Shown here: positions 48,817-59,429 of the stretch, piece by piece | How positions within the stretch are numbered: the first letter of the stretch is position 1 | How the letters are laid out: the number at the start of each line of letters is the position of its first letter | Assembly (NCBI GenBank): GCA_022575985.1 | Contig: JAKSXM010000014.1 | Location: 19,592,001-19,656,000, forward strand | DNA: 64,000 nucleotides | From: Anagrus nilaparvatae | Lineage: Eukaryota > Arthropoda > Insecta > Hymenoptera > Mymaridae | Direction: 5' to 3' | Translations under genes and position numbers: made by a program | The notes under the pieces: generated by a model | Told to the model about the DNA's origin: nothing | Database searches by the model: none | Seen by the model: only the letters and a program-made list of their open reading frames with translations

Positions 48817-49564
48817 CCGACTTACTCCAGTAAAAATACGGGGGGGGGGGGCGGACTTACGGTTGCGAATACGAGATTTGCTCTAGTCTAGGTTTTTTGG
48901 GTCGCTGAACACGAAAATCAGGGTCTTTTGGCTAAGAAAATGGGGCTTCACCCTTAAATTTGCCAAAAGTACCCCCACAAGGGGGTATTTTTGATGTATT
49001 CGCCTTTTGGGGATAGTTTTAGCTAATATAAGGGTGAAATATTAATTTTTCATTTAAAAAGCCATGAAATTCGTTTTCAGCGACCCAAAAAACCCTTGTG
49101 GACCTAATCTTGACGCAAAAAAAACAGAAACAGCAAAAACACCCTTTTTGGGGGTAGTTTTCGGTAATTTAGGGGTGATATATTAATTATTCATAAAAAA
49201 ATCCATGAAAATCGTTTTCAGCGACCCAAAAAACCCTTTTGAACCAAATCTGGCCGCAAAATGTGCGAGAATAGCTAAAACATCCCTTTTGGGGGGTAGT
49301 TTATCTAATTTAAGGGTGAAATATTAATTTTACCTTCAAAAATCATTGAGATTCTTAATTAGCGACCCAAAAAACCCTAGAAACCAATTCTTGGACAAAT
49401 CTATCAACTCAGAACGCGAATACATCAAAAATACCCTTTTGGGGGTAGTTTTTGCAAATTCAAGGGTGAAGCCCCATTTTCTTAGCCAAAAGACCCCGAT
49501 TTTCGTGTTCAGCGACCCAAAAAACATATACCCAAACCCGTATTTTGACTGGAGTAACTGCGAC
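48817..49564. mobile_element. TIR element with internal ~141-150-bp tandem repeats
   Basis: The left end (CCGACTTACTCCAGTAAAAA) and right end (inverse of TCGCAGTTACTCCAGTCAAA) form terminal inverted repeats. Longer inverted arms contain GTCGCTGAACACGAAAATCA. Inside, CGACCCAAAAAACCC recurs at 49081, 49222, 49363 and 49513 (spacing 141, 141, 150), each time with a GGGGGTAGTTTT block. A diverged copy is at about 12340-12560. Located between the two exon cassettes. Confidence 0.8.
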
Positions 49565-49810
49565 AACTAAATGTTTTTATCAGTGTAAAGTATTCTTATA
49601 TTTTCAAGGTACAATAAATAATTTTTACCTGTTTATCTGCCCGAAAATTGCAATCAATATTTTAGCTGTAAAATAGTTACATATTTTTAAATTTAAAATT
49701 TATTTTAACCATTATAATGATTTAGTGTAATTTGGTATTCCGAAGGTAGTAAACTTCCCTTGTCAGAATAATTTGGATTTTTAGAATAATTTTAATTTGG
49801 GGACTTAAGT

Positions 49811-49916
49811 CCTTTCTACATTAGATTAATTTTTTTTAATTCCGTATGCTTTGACTATACTCTTTGCTATAGGCAAAGCACATGGGAATAAATAAAATTA
49901 ATCTAATGTAGAAAGG
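49811..49916. mobile_element. 106-bp MITE nested in a dispersed repeat
   Basis: The ends CCTTTCTACATTAGATTAAT and the exact inverse are 23 bp long. It sits inside a GGGACTTAAGT...CCTTAGAGTAAT copy of the dispersed repeat, so it inserted later. Confidence 0.75.
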
Positions 49917-50143
49917 GCCTTAGAGTAATCCGAGTTTAGGACTTATAATAATACGAATTGAAGGAGAAAAGATAATTTGGGTTATTTACATCTAGTGAAA
50001 GTAGTAATAAAGAATTATGAAATTAGCAAATTGACAAATTTTAACTTAAAAATTACAGAGTGGCAAAAAGCGACGAAATTTTTCAAACTTTGGGATCGAG
50101 ACTAAATGATTTAAATAAATTTATTTAAAAAATGTTTACTTAC

Positions 50144-50356
50144 TGATTCAACAGCAGTGTGATCATAATAATCATGGTGTCCAGTCCAATATCCCAAGTG
50201 GCTGTCAAATCCTCGAAACGTTGGTGTATATTCTTTTTTAAAAAATCCCAAGTGCCACTTTCCAACAATATGTGTACAATACCCTAGTTCTTGCAGATAT
50301 TCAGGAAGTAACTTTTCTTTTAACGGCAAACCTCGAGGCTCTGCACCCTTCAGCAC
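50144..50356 (-). CDS. arylsulfatase B-like, exon 3A (KWHLG active-site segment)
   Basis: This exon encodes 71 residues from VLKGAEPRGLPLKEKLLPEY through GKWHLGFFKKEYTPTFRGF to YDHTAVES. GKWHLG carries the conserved active-site Lys and His of sulfatases; GAEPRGLPL and the GYWTGHHDYYDHTA stretch are typical of the arylsulfatase B/I/J group. The acceptor is TTAG|GTG and the donor is a perfect GTAAGT in phase 0. It can therefore splice in frame to shared exon 4 (PYWGLD), skipping all of cassette B. About 20 of 213 bases differ from exon 3B by hand count, giving only four residue changes (Lys/Tyr, Cys/Arg, Asp/Glu, Val/Phe). The extra Cys in GYCTHIV is specific to this copy. Confidence 0.91.
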
Positions 50357-52769
50357 CTAATGTAAAACTTTTTAATTTAGGGAGCAACTTTAAATGTACG
50401 ATTGATTTGAATAGAAAATGCAATAAACTTATGTTAAGATACAATTTATGATTATTATTACGTGCATAAAAAACATGAATTATTTTCTATACGAAATTAT
50501 GATTTTGTAAAAATTATAGGTTGCTTTGATTGCACCAATTAAGTAATTATTAAATTTTTTTATTAACAGTTTAACTAAATTAGTTTGTAATTTTTGAAAT
50601 GGTAAGTGTTCAGCCAGCTAATTTCAAATATTATAACACCCATTGCAATACTGAAATCCATTTACGATATTTCCATTTTCACCCAAAATTTTAAAAACTT
50701 TTATTTTTTTGAAAAATTATATCTTGAAAATTGTGAATTGGGAATTTTGTAACTTATATCATCAACAGACTCTACTAATTCATTAGATTAGTCACACCCT
50801 CTCACACATATTTAAATATATTATAATGATTCTGAAAAGATGTTAAATTTTTTTAAGAATCCTCTTTTTCTAAAATAAAACTTGCTTGTGGATTTTGAAT
50901 TTTATCAAAAAATAAACATAATAAATCATGATGAACCTCAAAATTTTTACTTTTATTAAAAGAATTTTCCGTAAAATTATTAAAAAATAGTTTATTTGCG
51001 AAAAATTAGTATTACTAAATCAGATGGAAGCCTCCCCGTGTAGTTAAGTTTAGGTTGTTGGATGCCTCAATGGACATATTTCTGCGTAATAAATTGTCTA
51101 AAAATATCGTCAACTTTTTTGTTTTAGAAGTCCATAATATTTTTCGTAATTTTACTATATTTATTTTCGTAAATAAAAAAAAAAAAATAACCGGAAATTC
51201 TACTTGCAGCAGCTGGAAAATTTCGGTTGCAGCAAACTGAATTTTTTTTCAGTGTATTTTTTTCTTTTTTTTTTTTCATTACAAGAGTTACTTTTAATAA
51301 TGCAATTATAAAAAAAATAAAGTTTCTTAAGAAAAACTCAATGCAAAAAAAATTTTAAAAAAGAAATTAAAATATTTTCTGTCTCAATATCGTACACTTT
51401 GATCAATTTCGAGAGAGATTATTAATAAAATGAAAAAAAGATTTTATAAGTTAACAAAAGTTTGAAAAACAAATTGGTAAGAGTTTTTTAATACTTTAAG
51501 CAAACGTCATCTGTAATGCAAAAAGAAAGTAAGAAAGTTTTATTTTCATAATTTCCAAGTCTAACTTTTTTTGAATTAAAATAAAAAGCTCGATTTTACG
51601 ATCTTTAATAATTTATTTCAAGAATGTAATAAAATTCAGCTTATATTTCCATATTACATTACAGTGCGTAGGTGCTATACATCAATTCATGTGAAATATT
51701 TAATAAATTCAATCATTTACGACAAATAAATTTCTATAAATTTTACTTTAAGTACATTTTTCTAATATTTTATATTCGGTTTAAAAGTCATTTTCAATTT
51801 AGAAAATGCATTTTTATGAATAAAAAAAAATTATCTTATATTTACATATATCTTGCTGCGCCTCGGATGATTTATGATACATAATTTTTTTTTTTCTCAA
51901 TATTTAATATTATTTTACGACAAAGAGACTTTCATCATAATCTTCATAAATAAAAAAATTCTTTAAAATGCAATAAACAATTTATTTATTATATTTACAA
52001 ACATGAAACTCACATTAATCTATTATTGAATATTTTTTGATTTATTTGAGTTACTGGAGATAAAAACTGTAGAAATAAATTTATCAAAATTCGTATCTAA
52101 GATAATCATATAAATTTCAATTTCATTTTTAGATTCCTTTTTTTTTGACTGAAGCCAATTTTTATCAAATATTTTATTCAAAGCTTATTTCAATCCAAGG
52201 TACTACAAGTATAAAGTAATAACTTCATATTTATGAACTGACACCTAAATTTTCACCGATAAAATAGAAGAAAAAAAATTCTTACAAGCTTCGTTGAACT
52301 AAAGCAATCTGACTTGTTTTATATTGATTTTGAAAATCTCTGTTTTTATGTCAAAATAAAATATTATTGCTATATTAATAATGGCATTCATGCATGTATG
52401 AGAATCCGATCACTTAAAAAAAAAACAAGGTTATATAACAGCTTCCTGAGTAAAAAATTGTAAAAAAAAATTAGTGCTAGAATAATAAAAAATATTAATA
52501 AAAATCATTTTATTTACAATCTAATATAATAAATTTAGTATATAACCCAAAGTGCATAAAAGCAATGACTAACAAAAGAGACAAAATTATCTGAAACATT
52601 ACTAGCTAAAACTAGTTGATCCATAACGCACACTAGCATTCTTCATTTTTTATATGCTTAATTTAGTTCAATATGCAGTCATTGGAAAAGGTTAAATATC
52701 ATGCACGTAAAATTTTTTACTGCTAAAAAAAATGATCAAAGAGGTATATAAAAAACAGAAATCTATTAC
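50357..52769. other. intron 2A (2.4 kb)
   Basis: Intron between exons 2A and 3A, from the weak GTAATA donor to the TTAG acceptor. AT-rich. It has a TTTTTTTTCAGTG end of a CACTGAAAAAAA-type repeat near 51240-51255 and no supported coding sequence. Confidence 0.8.
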
Positions 52770-52943
52770 TCTATGTTGCATTCCAGTATGTATGGGATAT
52801 TTTCCAGTCATTAATGCACTTCTTGATGGAGTACAAATTGGTGCGACATAATATTTATTTAATATAATTCCATTATAAGCTAAAGCGTCAATATTCGAAG
52901 TTGGTATTTGTCCAGATCCATGAAAACCAACGTCATTCCAACC
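52770..52943 (-). CDS. arylsulfatase B-like, exon 2A (CTPSR formylglycine site)
   Basis: This exon encodes 58 residues beginning [20 protein letters not shown] and containing [25 protein letters not shown] is the sulfatase signature whose Cys (residue 70 of isoform A) is oxidised to the catalytic formylglycine; the Arg and the downstream GKYP are also conserved. The acceptor is AAAG|GG at 52944-52945. The exon ends QHR at a weak donor, AGA|GTAATA, where copy 2B has AAG|GTAAAA. About 10 of 174 bases differ from exon 2B by hand count, giving three amino-acid changes (Ser/Pro, Ala/Thr, Arg/Lys). Phase 0 on both sides. The intact motif argues against a dead copy, although the donor is poorer. Confidence 0.9.
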
Positions 52944-53870
52944 CTTTAAATAATTAGAAAATTAATATAATCAGTTGCCATCTTTTTCTAACTTTTTCCT
53001 TAAAAGCATTTTCTTGAATTATTTTTCAAGTGACTGAAACTTCAAATAATGAAAATGTTTAATATAAGGGTTTCCGACATAATAGAGCCTAATATTTTTA
53101 TTTAGCCTAACTATTTTTTTCCGAAAGTACAGCTAAAAATAAGTACTATCAGCTAAGTTTTGTTTTTTGATAGTTATTTTTATGTTTTTTGGCCTACTTT
53201 GGTAAATTGACTCAAAATTTTCTTATTTTGTCTCACTGTTCTCAATTAAAGTTAAAACTATATTCCTCTTTGTTGCTTTTTGGAAATTTTCCACTAAATT
53301 CCCACGGAGTATTTAGATTAGCGTATTCCATAAAATTTTTTTAGAGAATAAAAATAGACTATAAAACAAGTAGAAGAAAATGATGAAAAATGTAATATCT
53401 CGTACATGCGCAGTGCCAATCAAATTTTGAACTTCATACGGAAAATTTCCTTGAGGATAATATTTTTCACCGGAAAATAAGCATTTCTTAGCAAAAACAA
53501 GAATATTTGAATTCAGTTTGCAAATAATCAAGGATTTGACCTAAAAAAATAAATGCAACTTAAAGTAATGTACTTGTACTTCCAGAAAAAAATATTTTTG
53601 ACTGATTTCTGCAACCCTTCAGTTCAACTTGGGCCCAGTTGGTTTGGAACCCTTCATATAAAAAATTTAAAAGATTAAAAATTATCCAGTTTCAAAAATT
53701 TGCAGCAACTTCAATTTATATGTTTTATTTGCAATTTTTTTTTTTTAATATTATTCATGGCTATAAATTGATTTTTCGATACTATTTAACTTATTCAATT
53801 AAAATTTTGTATGCGTAAGTATAAAATTTTATAAATATCACATGTAAATAAAAAATTTAATTTTACTCAC
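52944..53870. other. intron 1A (0.93 kb)
   Basis: Intron between exons 1A and 2A, GTGAGT to AAAG. About 100 bases beside exon 2A match intron 1B. Near 53590-53660 is a copy of the CAACTTGGGCCCAGTTGG repeat found in the element at 35833-36053. Confidence 0.85.
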
Positions 53871-53969
53871 AAGGTCATCAGCCATAATGAATATTATATG
53901 TGGGCTTTCAGCAGTTAAAATAATACAAACATTTACATTTAAAACTATTAAAAATATCCAATTTTCCAT
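53871..53969 (-). CDS. arylsulfatase B-like, exon 1A (start, leader, first active-site Asp pair)
   Basis: This exon encodes 33 residues from ATG at 53969-53967: a hydrophobic leader (MENWIFLIVLNVNV, then CIILTAES) that looks like a signal peptide, then PHIIFIMADDL. The DD pair (residues 31 and 32) matches the calcium-binding aspartates at the start of every sulfatase. It ends at a consensus GTGAGT donor in phase 0, and exon 2A begins GWNDVGFHG, as the family requires directly after ADDL. No other in-frame Met close upstream gives a better leader. It is farther from the shared exons than copy 1B, and its leader is only weakly similar to that of 1B. No convincing TATA box or 5' UTR exon was found upstream. 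Confidence 0.88.
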
Positions 53970-54174
53970 GTTTTAAAAACGAAAACATAAATTTAACGAA
54001 TGAATTAAATACTAAGTGACTACAATATACTATTGATAAGAGATCGTGTAAAAATTTGTGAACATTTTTTTTCTTTAATTTGAATTTTAAAATAAAGTTA
54101 ATAAAATAAATCAACTTGATAAACTTTTTAAACCCTTAGATACTTAATATTTATACCTGCAAAACCCAATAAAA

Positions 54175-54202
54175 CATTCATTCATTCATTCATTCATTCA
54201 TT
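54175..54202. repeat. (ATTC)n microsatellite
   Basis: About seven tandem ATTC units lie roughly 200 bp upstream of the exon 1A start codon. Confidence 0.9.
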
Positions 54203-55867
54203 GACTTTAAAAGTAAAAAATTAACTTTGCAATGTTATACGAAGAAACATTAACGTGAAATGAATAAATGAAATAAAGAATGGCTGCTCTGTAGTTATCT
54301 TTTTTATTGTCGCGTATTATCATTACGAGTCGGAGTTTACGCTAGATTATATGATGTCCGTTTTTTATACTGTAAACTGCATTTTATGAGATTACTACAA
54401 AGTTTATACAACGTATATGCAATTTATTAGATGCATATTATATGTACATATTGGCCTGGCAGTTTTTTTTGAAAAGTTTCTTGAATTTTCAATTACTGGA
54501 TGAATTTATAGTTGCCAATGGTCAAACAATAAGGTTTCCTGAATTGTAACTCATTTCTAAGGAGCAAATAATAATAAAATGTTTTTTATGGGACCGTCTT
54601 GTTGGCAGTAATTATAATCACGACCATAAATTTCGTTTTATTACCTAGGGTACTATGCACTGGACAAAAATTATCGTTGGCCATCTGGGGCAGTTTTCAG
54701 AACCCCAAAAAATGTCCCCATACCCGAAAATCAAGTGTAAGAATTTTTCGATGCAGAATAATAAATACTAGAAGGATTCTAAGACACAGATAAATCAAAA
54801 TTCCATATCAGAAATTATAATTTGTAAAAAGAATAATAAACACTAGAAGGGTTTTAAGGCAGATAAGTTATATTTAAAGAAAATTCTCACAATTCTACTG
54901 AAATTTATTGTTATGAAACCTAATTTATATAACATGAACATTATATCAAAATACTCTAATCCATCGTATAATCGTTTTGTAATTGTTGAATTTCTCTTGT
55001 TAGCAATTAACTAATGAGTGCATTATATAATCATTATGTACTTTATTTATTGATAACCTCACCACCGTGAATTTTGGTTTTATCCTCTTTCTGGTATTAT
55101 CCTTTTTACATAAGATAACAAAAGCTTTGATAAATTAAATTTATCTACAAATAAATCATTAAGTTGTAAATTTAATGACACTTACACTAACATCGATATC
55201 CATTGATCTTTAAACTAAAGTTTAATGAAGCACGCTATTTGATCTGTACTGGCAATTTGTAATTTGAGCTTTTTTAGTTTAGTTTATCTTTTTATCGATT
55301 TTAATTATACCTATTGAACTTAATGAGATTGATATTTTTAGTTCGTGTATAGAAAATAAAATCCTGTTTATGACTTTCCAAGTATTTACTATATAAAACT
55401 CTTAATTCTTTAAATGATACAAAATTTATTATTAAATAAAAATATTTGATTTCTGAGCTAACAATTATTTGCTTTGTTTATTCAATAAATTTTGGTATTT
55501 TACAAGAGATATTTAAATATTTTAAAAGTATTCTAGCTTATATTACAAGCAGTAAATATGTTTTAAAGTAATCTTTTTTAATTTTTGGCTTATTAAAAAT
55601 ATGATGTAATTATTAGATGTTAAATAATTTAGCTATAAATTGTCATTCAGAATGAAATAATACAACGGAGAAATATTAGCCAAATTGCCAAATTTTTTTA
55701 GTTTATCATACCAAAAACCACGCAGATGATATAATAAAATTTTTTTATCGATTGAACTTACGTAAATATTTAAATTATTGGTTTTTCGGCGATCATTTAA
55801 AGTCCTGACTAATCTCTGGTCCTGATGAAGTTAAAGAGTTAATAGTAATTTTAATAATTCATTAATC

Positions 55868-56030
55868 AGTGGTGGATACAGGAGGGGGGGGGGGTCAAAG
55901 AGCTCAATTGACCCCCTTCAGTGGTTAGCTTGATCTCCCAAAAAAAATTTGAAGGACCTTTTTTTTTGGAAAATTTTTTGTAATTTTATTCAAAATGACC
56001 CACCCAAAAAATTTTCTAGATACGCCACTT
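55868..56030. mobile_element. ~165-bp MITE with CAGTGGCGTATC-type ends
   Basis: The left CAGTGGTGGATACAGGAGGG and the right end, inverted, AGTGGCGTATCTAGAAAATT are terminal repeats of the kind seen in hAT-like MITEs. The interior has a long G run. No clean 8-bp target duplication was identified. Confidence 0.6.
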
Positions 56031-56032
56031 TA

Positions 56033-56092
56033 TGTTTCATAACTTTTTAATAGCATAATAATTTATTATATTATTAAAAAGTTATGAAACAT
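56033..56092. repeat. 60-bp hairpin
   Basis: TGTTTCATAACTTTTTAATA is followed by its inverse about 30 bp later (TATTAAAAAGTTATGAAACA), directly beside the preceding MITE. Confidence 0.8.
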
Positions 56093-57044
56093 TAATTATT
56101 GTTCTATCAAAAAGTCAAAATGTCATATAAAGAGATATATCTTTGTTTAAAGTAACTGATTATATTTATATAAGCTTACATGTTATATATTATATTTAAA
56201 TAATGTAAACATCAAAAAGGTTTAATCTGAGTGACTTTGGTTAAACAAGAAAGGTCTTGCAATTCATTGAAATTATTACACTGAGAAAATTATATAATTG
56301 TGAAAATGATATATAATTCTGATGACATTGTATCAACAGGACAATAATATTCTGTAATCGTGACAATTACTTGCATATAATTTGGGGAATTATATATATA
56401 ATCATGGCAATTATATTAAATTTTAATGTTTTTTTTTTTCTTAAAAATATTAATTTTTTGGGTACCCAGAACAAATTTGAACCGCAAAAGTTGGTTTTAT
56501 TAAGAACTGAATATTATCTCTAATAATTACCGAATATTATCTCTAATAAGAACCATGAGAACTGAAAATATTTATGTTAGAACCGAAATTCAAAAACCTC
56601 CTCTTATAAAATTATTATTTTTTTCAAAATTAAAATTAGTTTTAAAAAATTTTTTGTTTCTTTTATGAATCGCGTACATTAAATTAAAAAATATATTTGT
56701 ATCTAATTTTGGTTTAAAATAAAAGAATAATATTTTTAAGAGGAAGTAGAGCCCTGAATCTCGATTCTAATATGAAAGATTTAAGTTCTGACAGTAAGGG
56801 TAATATTCAGTTCCTACTATAACCGACTTTTGCTTTTCAAACCAGTTTCCGTGTATATGAGATGCCAAGATATTAAATATGTATTTAACCCAAATATTTA
56901 ACGATGGCTAGCCTTAACGATGATATTCTATAACTAAAGATTTTAATTTTTTTTATTTTTTACCTTTGTCATTTTTGTAAATTTTTTTTTCGCTCCCACG
57001 CTTTTATTATCAATTATCGGACCCCAATCTAAACTAATCGCATA

Positions 57045-57400
57045 TATCTAGAAATACCGAGCTTTCGTTAATCATTATTTTTATTATATAATCATTACTC
57101 GTATCCTCGGTTCTTATATACTTAGTGGAACTTATTTTTGACTTTTGCGAGAAAAAAAACATCTAGCGGCTGGTAATTAAAATCATGTACGAAATTCCAG
57201 AAATTCAAATTTAAAAATTTATTTGTTTTAAAACTTTTGTTAAATTTGAATTTTGCGCGGTATGTTGTTGTACTTTTTTCTCGCGCTAGAAGCTATGTCG
57301 TTTTTTCTCGTAAGTGCAAAAATAAGTTCTCTTAAGTATATGGACTGAGAATATAATGCACAATAAGAATAATGATTATCGACAGCTCGATACTTCTTGA
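57045..57400. mobile_element. ~355-bp TIR element with ~115-bp diverged arms
   Basis: The left arm has ATACCGAGCTTTCGTTAATC and GAACTTATTTTTGACTTTTG; the right arm, inverted, has GTATCGAGCTGTCGATAATC and GAACTTATTTTTGCACTTAC. The centre is AT-rich. No ORF. Confidence 0.7.
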
Positions 57401-58916
57401 CATACAGGATGAGTTTTTATTATTATAAGCGATACACTCAAATATCTCGAAAATAAAACAAAATATTGAAAAATGTTTCACAGAAAAGTTGTTAGAGTTG
57501 AAGGGGGTCATCTGATGAAGGACATTAGATTTGGGTCTTAGGGCCCCATCCGGTCAAGCAGGAATCAAATTAGAAAATAAAAAAAAGAAAGTATACTTTT
57601 TTAATATTAATTAGAAATGTTAAATTAAATATGGGTGATACATTGAATACCATTCATGATAATATACTTTTTTAATTCAAATTCAGATTTTGCAGCCAAT
57701 TTTAGGTCCAGATATGATTTTTCTCCATTTTTTAGACCGAAAAAAGCTTTTACGCGGCTTTAAATGATCTTTTTGGCATTTCCAACCATTTTTATTGTAT
57801 GTTTGTCGTGGGTAAGACTATGGTGATTATTTAAAATTTTGGGTCTTGCAGATCTTAATGGACCCAATTTGGCTTTTTTTAAAGCTCAAAAAAAAGATTA
57901 CTTTAATATTTACTAACATTTTTATTGTAATATTGTTGTGAGGGAAAATTTTTGGTGCTTATTTGAGATTTTGAGGCCTGCAGACCTTAAAGTCAAATCA
58001 TGCTTTCGAGAAATAATCAAAATTTATGTGCCTTTTCTATTGAAAAGAAAAATATATATAATGAATAAAGGGAAGTAAATATATAGGAATTTTAATAGTT
58101 TTACGAAGCCATTAAAATGAAAAAATCAAGGAAATTATGATAACGGAAAATTAAATAAATTATTTCAAATTCTATACAACATAATTTAATATTATATTTG
58201 CTCTTATACTATGAATAAATATTTATTTCAATTATATTGAAAAGGCATTTTGTTGAGTAGATTTCATAAAAAATGTAGAGCTATTCTAAAAGTAAGTAAA
58301 TAGCAAAAAAATGTAATATTCTAAAAAGTATTGGTACTAGTACAATATTTTTATATACTAAAATATGTATATTATTGCTGGAAGCATATTATTTTTTTTA
58401 TAAAATATATTCTTTTACATTGTATTATATTTTTGAATCCAAAATATATATATACATAAATAAATAAAATTATAAGGCTTCCACGAAGTACGTTTCCATT
58501 TTTCAGCATCTAATATTTTGCCTATGATACATGATACACCATTAATGTTTTTAGTAAAATATCAGCTAAAAATCTATTTTTATACTAACGTTATACACTG
58601 AAGGATCCGCTCTTGGTATAAGCAAATTTTCATTTTATTTTATTTTATGTTCAAACAACGGAATATTTTAAATATGAGTAGAGTTCGAATTTAAAAGTTT
58701 TTTTTTCTTTTTTATAGGTTAGGTATGAGCATCGATCACTAAATTATATGAATATCGTTCATGAAAAATTATAATAAGGGGTTTTGGTCATATTTGAACT
58801 TAAAATAAAAATGCAGTCAACGTCAATTTTGCAAAAAAATGATAATCGCCCATATAGACATCTCTCTCTCTTATAAAATTCTAATCACTGCCACATTTGG
58901 GCATAGTATTCAATGG

Positions 58917-59429
58917 ACCCCGAATAGAATCTAAGTTTGGAAGCCGTACTTAAAAGTCTGGCCCAGATCCGGCTTCCGTATCTCGCCATACTTCGACAAT
59001 ATATCGTTACTAAAGAAACTTTTTTTTTTTAATTTTAAACACTTTTCGTGATAAAATTTATAAAATTTTAAATTTTACTTAAAGAAAAAAAAAAACACGT
59101 AAAGTATAAACAAATATGCTTGTATTATAACCTAAAAAATAATGTATACACTTTTATAAAATAAATAACAATCTTAAAATTATTTATCCATAACACAAGC
59201 AGAAACAATAAAAATACACGTTTTTACAAATGAATATTACTTAATTTAATAAAATATAATTAAATTTTTATCACCCATGTTGTTTATTTATATTTGTTTT
59301 ATACGCTAAGTTCGGAATTATAATAAATGCTGATCTGGCCCTGGTCCGGGTTCCATACCTGGCCGGATCTGGAAAGTATGGCTTCCAAACCGGGCCGGAG
59401 CAGCCCATACTTGCAGATTCTATTCGGGA
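58917..59429. mobile_element. ~510-bp TIR element with G+C-rich arms
   Basis: The left CCCCGAATAGAATCTAAGTT and the right end, inverted, TCCCGAATAGAATCTGCAAG form the ends. The arms continue with GGAAGCC and CAGATCCGGC blocks, repeated two to three times on the right. The ends are much richer in G+C than the AT interior. Confidence 0.75.

Larger units (their letters stand above)
47655..50143. other. region between cassettes A and B; putative promoter region of isoform B
   Basis: This is intergenic if cassette B has its own promoter, and intronic for isoform A. It holds a degenerate Helitron-like terminus (48098-48134), an AGATCT-rich inverted repeat (48367-48600), the tandem-repeat TIR element (48817-49564) and a dispersed repeat with a nested 106-bp MITE (about 49780-49990). 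No TATA box or initiator can be called with confidence. Confidence 0.6.
2594..53969 (-). other. arylsulfatase B-like gene with duplicated 5' exon cassette (gene span)
   Basis: This is the span of all recognised coding exons of one minus-strand sulfatase gene. Reading order is cassette A (exons 1A, 2A, 3A) or cassette B (1B, 2B, 3B), then shared exons 4, 5, 6 and 7. Coding lengths with cassette B are 111, 174, 213, 247, 180, 267 and 283 nt, and every junction is phase-compatible. The family is the formylglycine-dependent arylsulfatases (N-acetylgalactosamine-4-sulfatase / ARSB group), which cleave sulfate esters from glycosaminoglycans or related glycans in lysosomes or outside the cell. About 492 residues are visible and the family has about 530-560, so a last exon is missing to the left. 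No second copy of exons 4-7 exists in the window. Assignment to the ARSB-like branch is from motif order; the insect substrate is unknown. Confidence 0.9.

Noticed and set aside
49336..49570. Overlapping 74-76-aa frames on both strands
   Set aside because: They lie in the inverted arm and tandem units of the TIR element and arise from repeat structure.
50144..53969. A second, complete arylsulfatase gene upstream
   Set aside because: Only exons 1-3 are duplicated. I searched 45-50 kb and upstream for another PYWGLD, DNGG or GGVRG exon and found none, so there is a partial cassette and not a whole gene.
53908..54114. 68-aa minus-strand open frame overlapping exon 1A
   Set aside because: It is in another frame from the sulfatase leader and reads only AT-biased residues.
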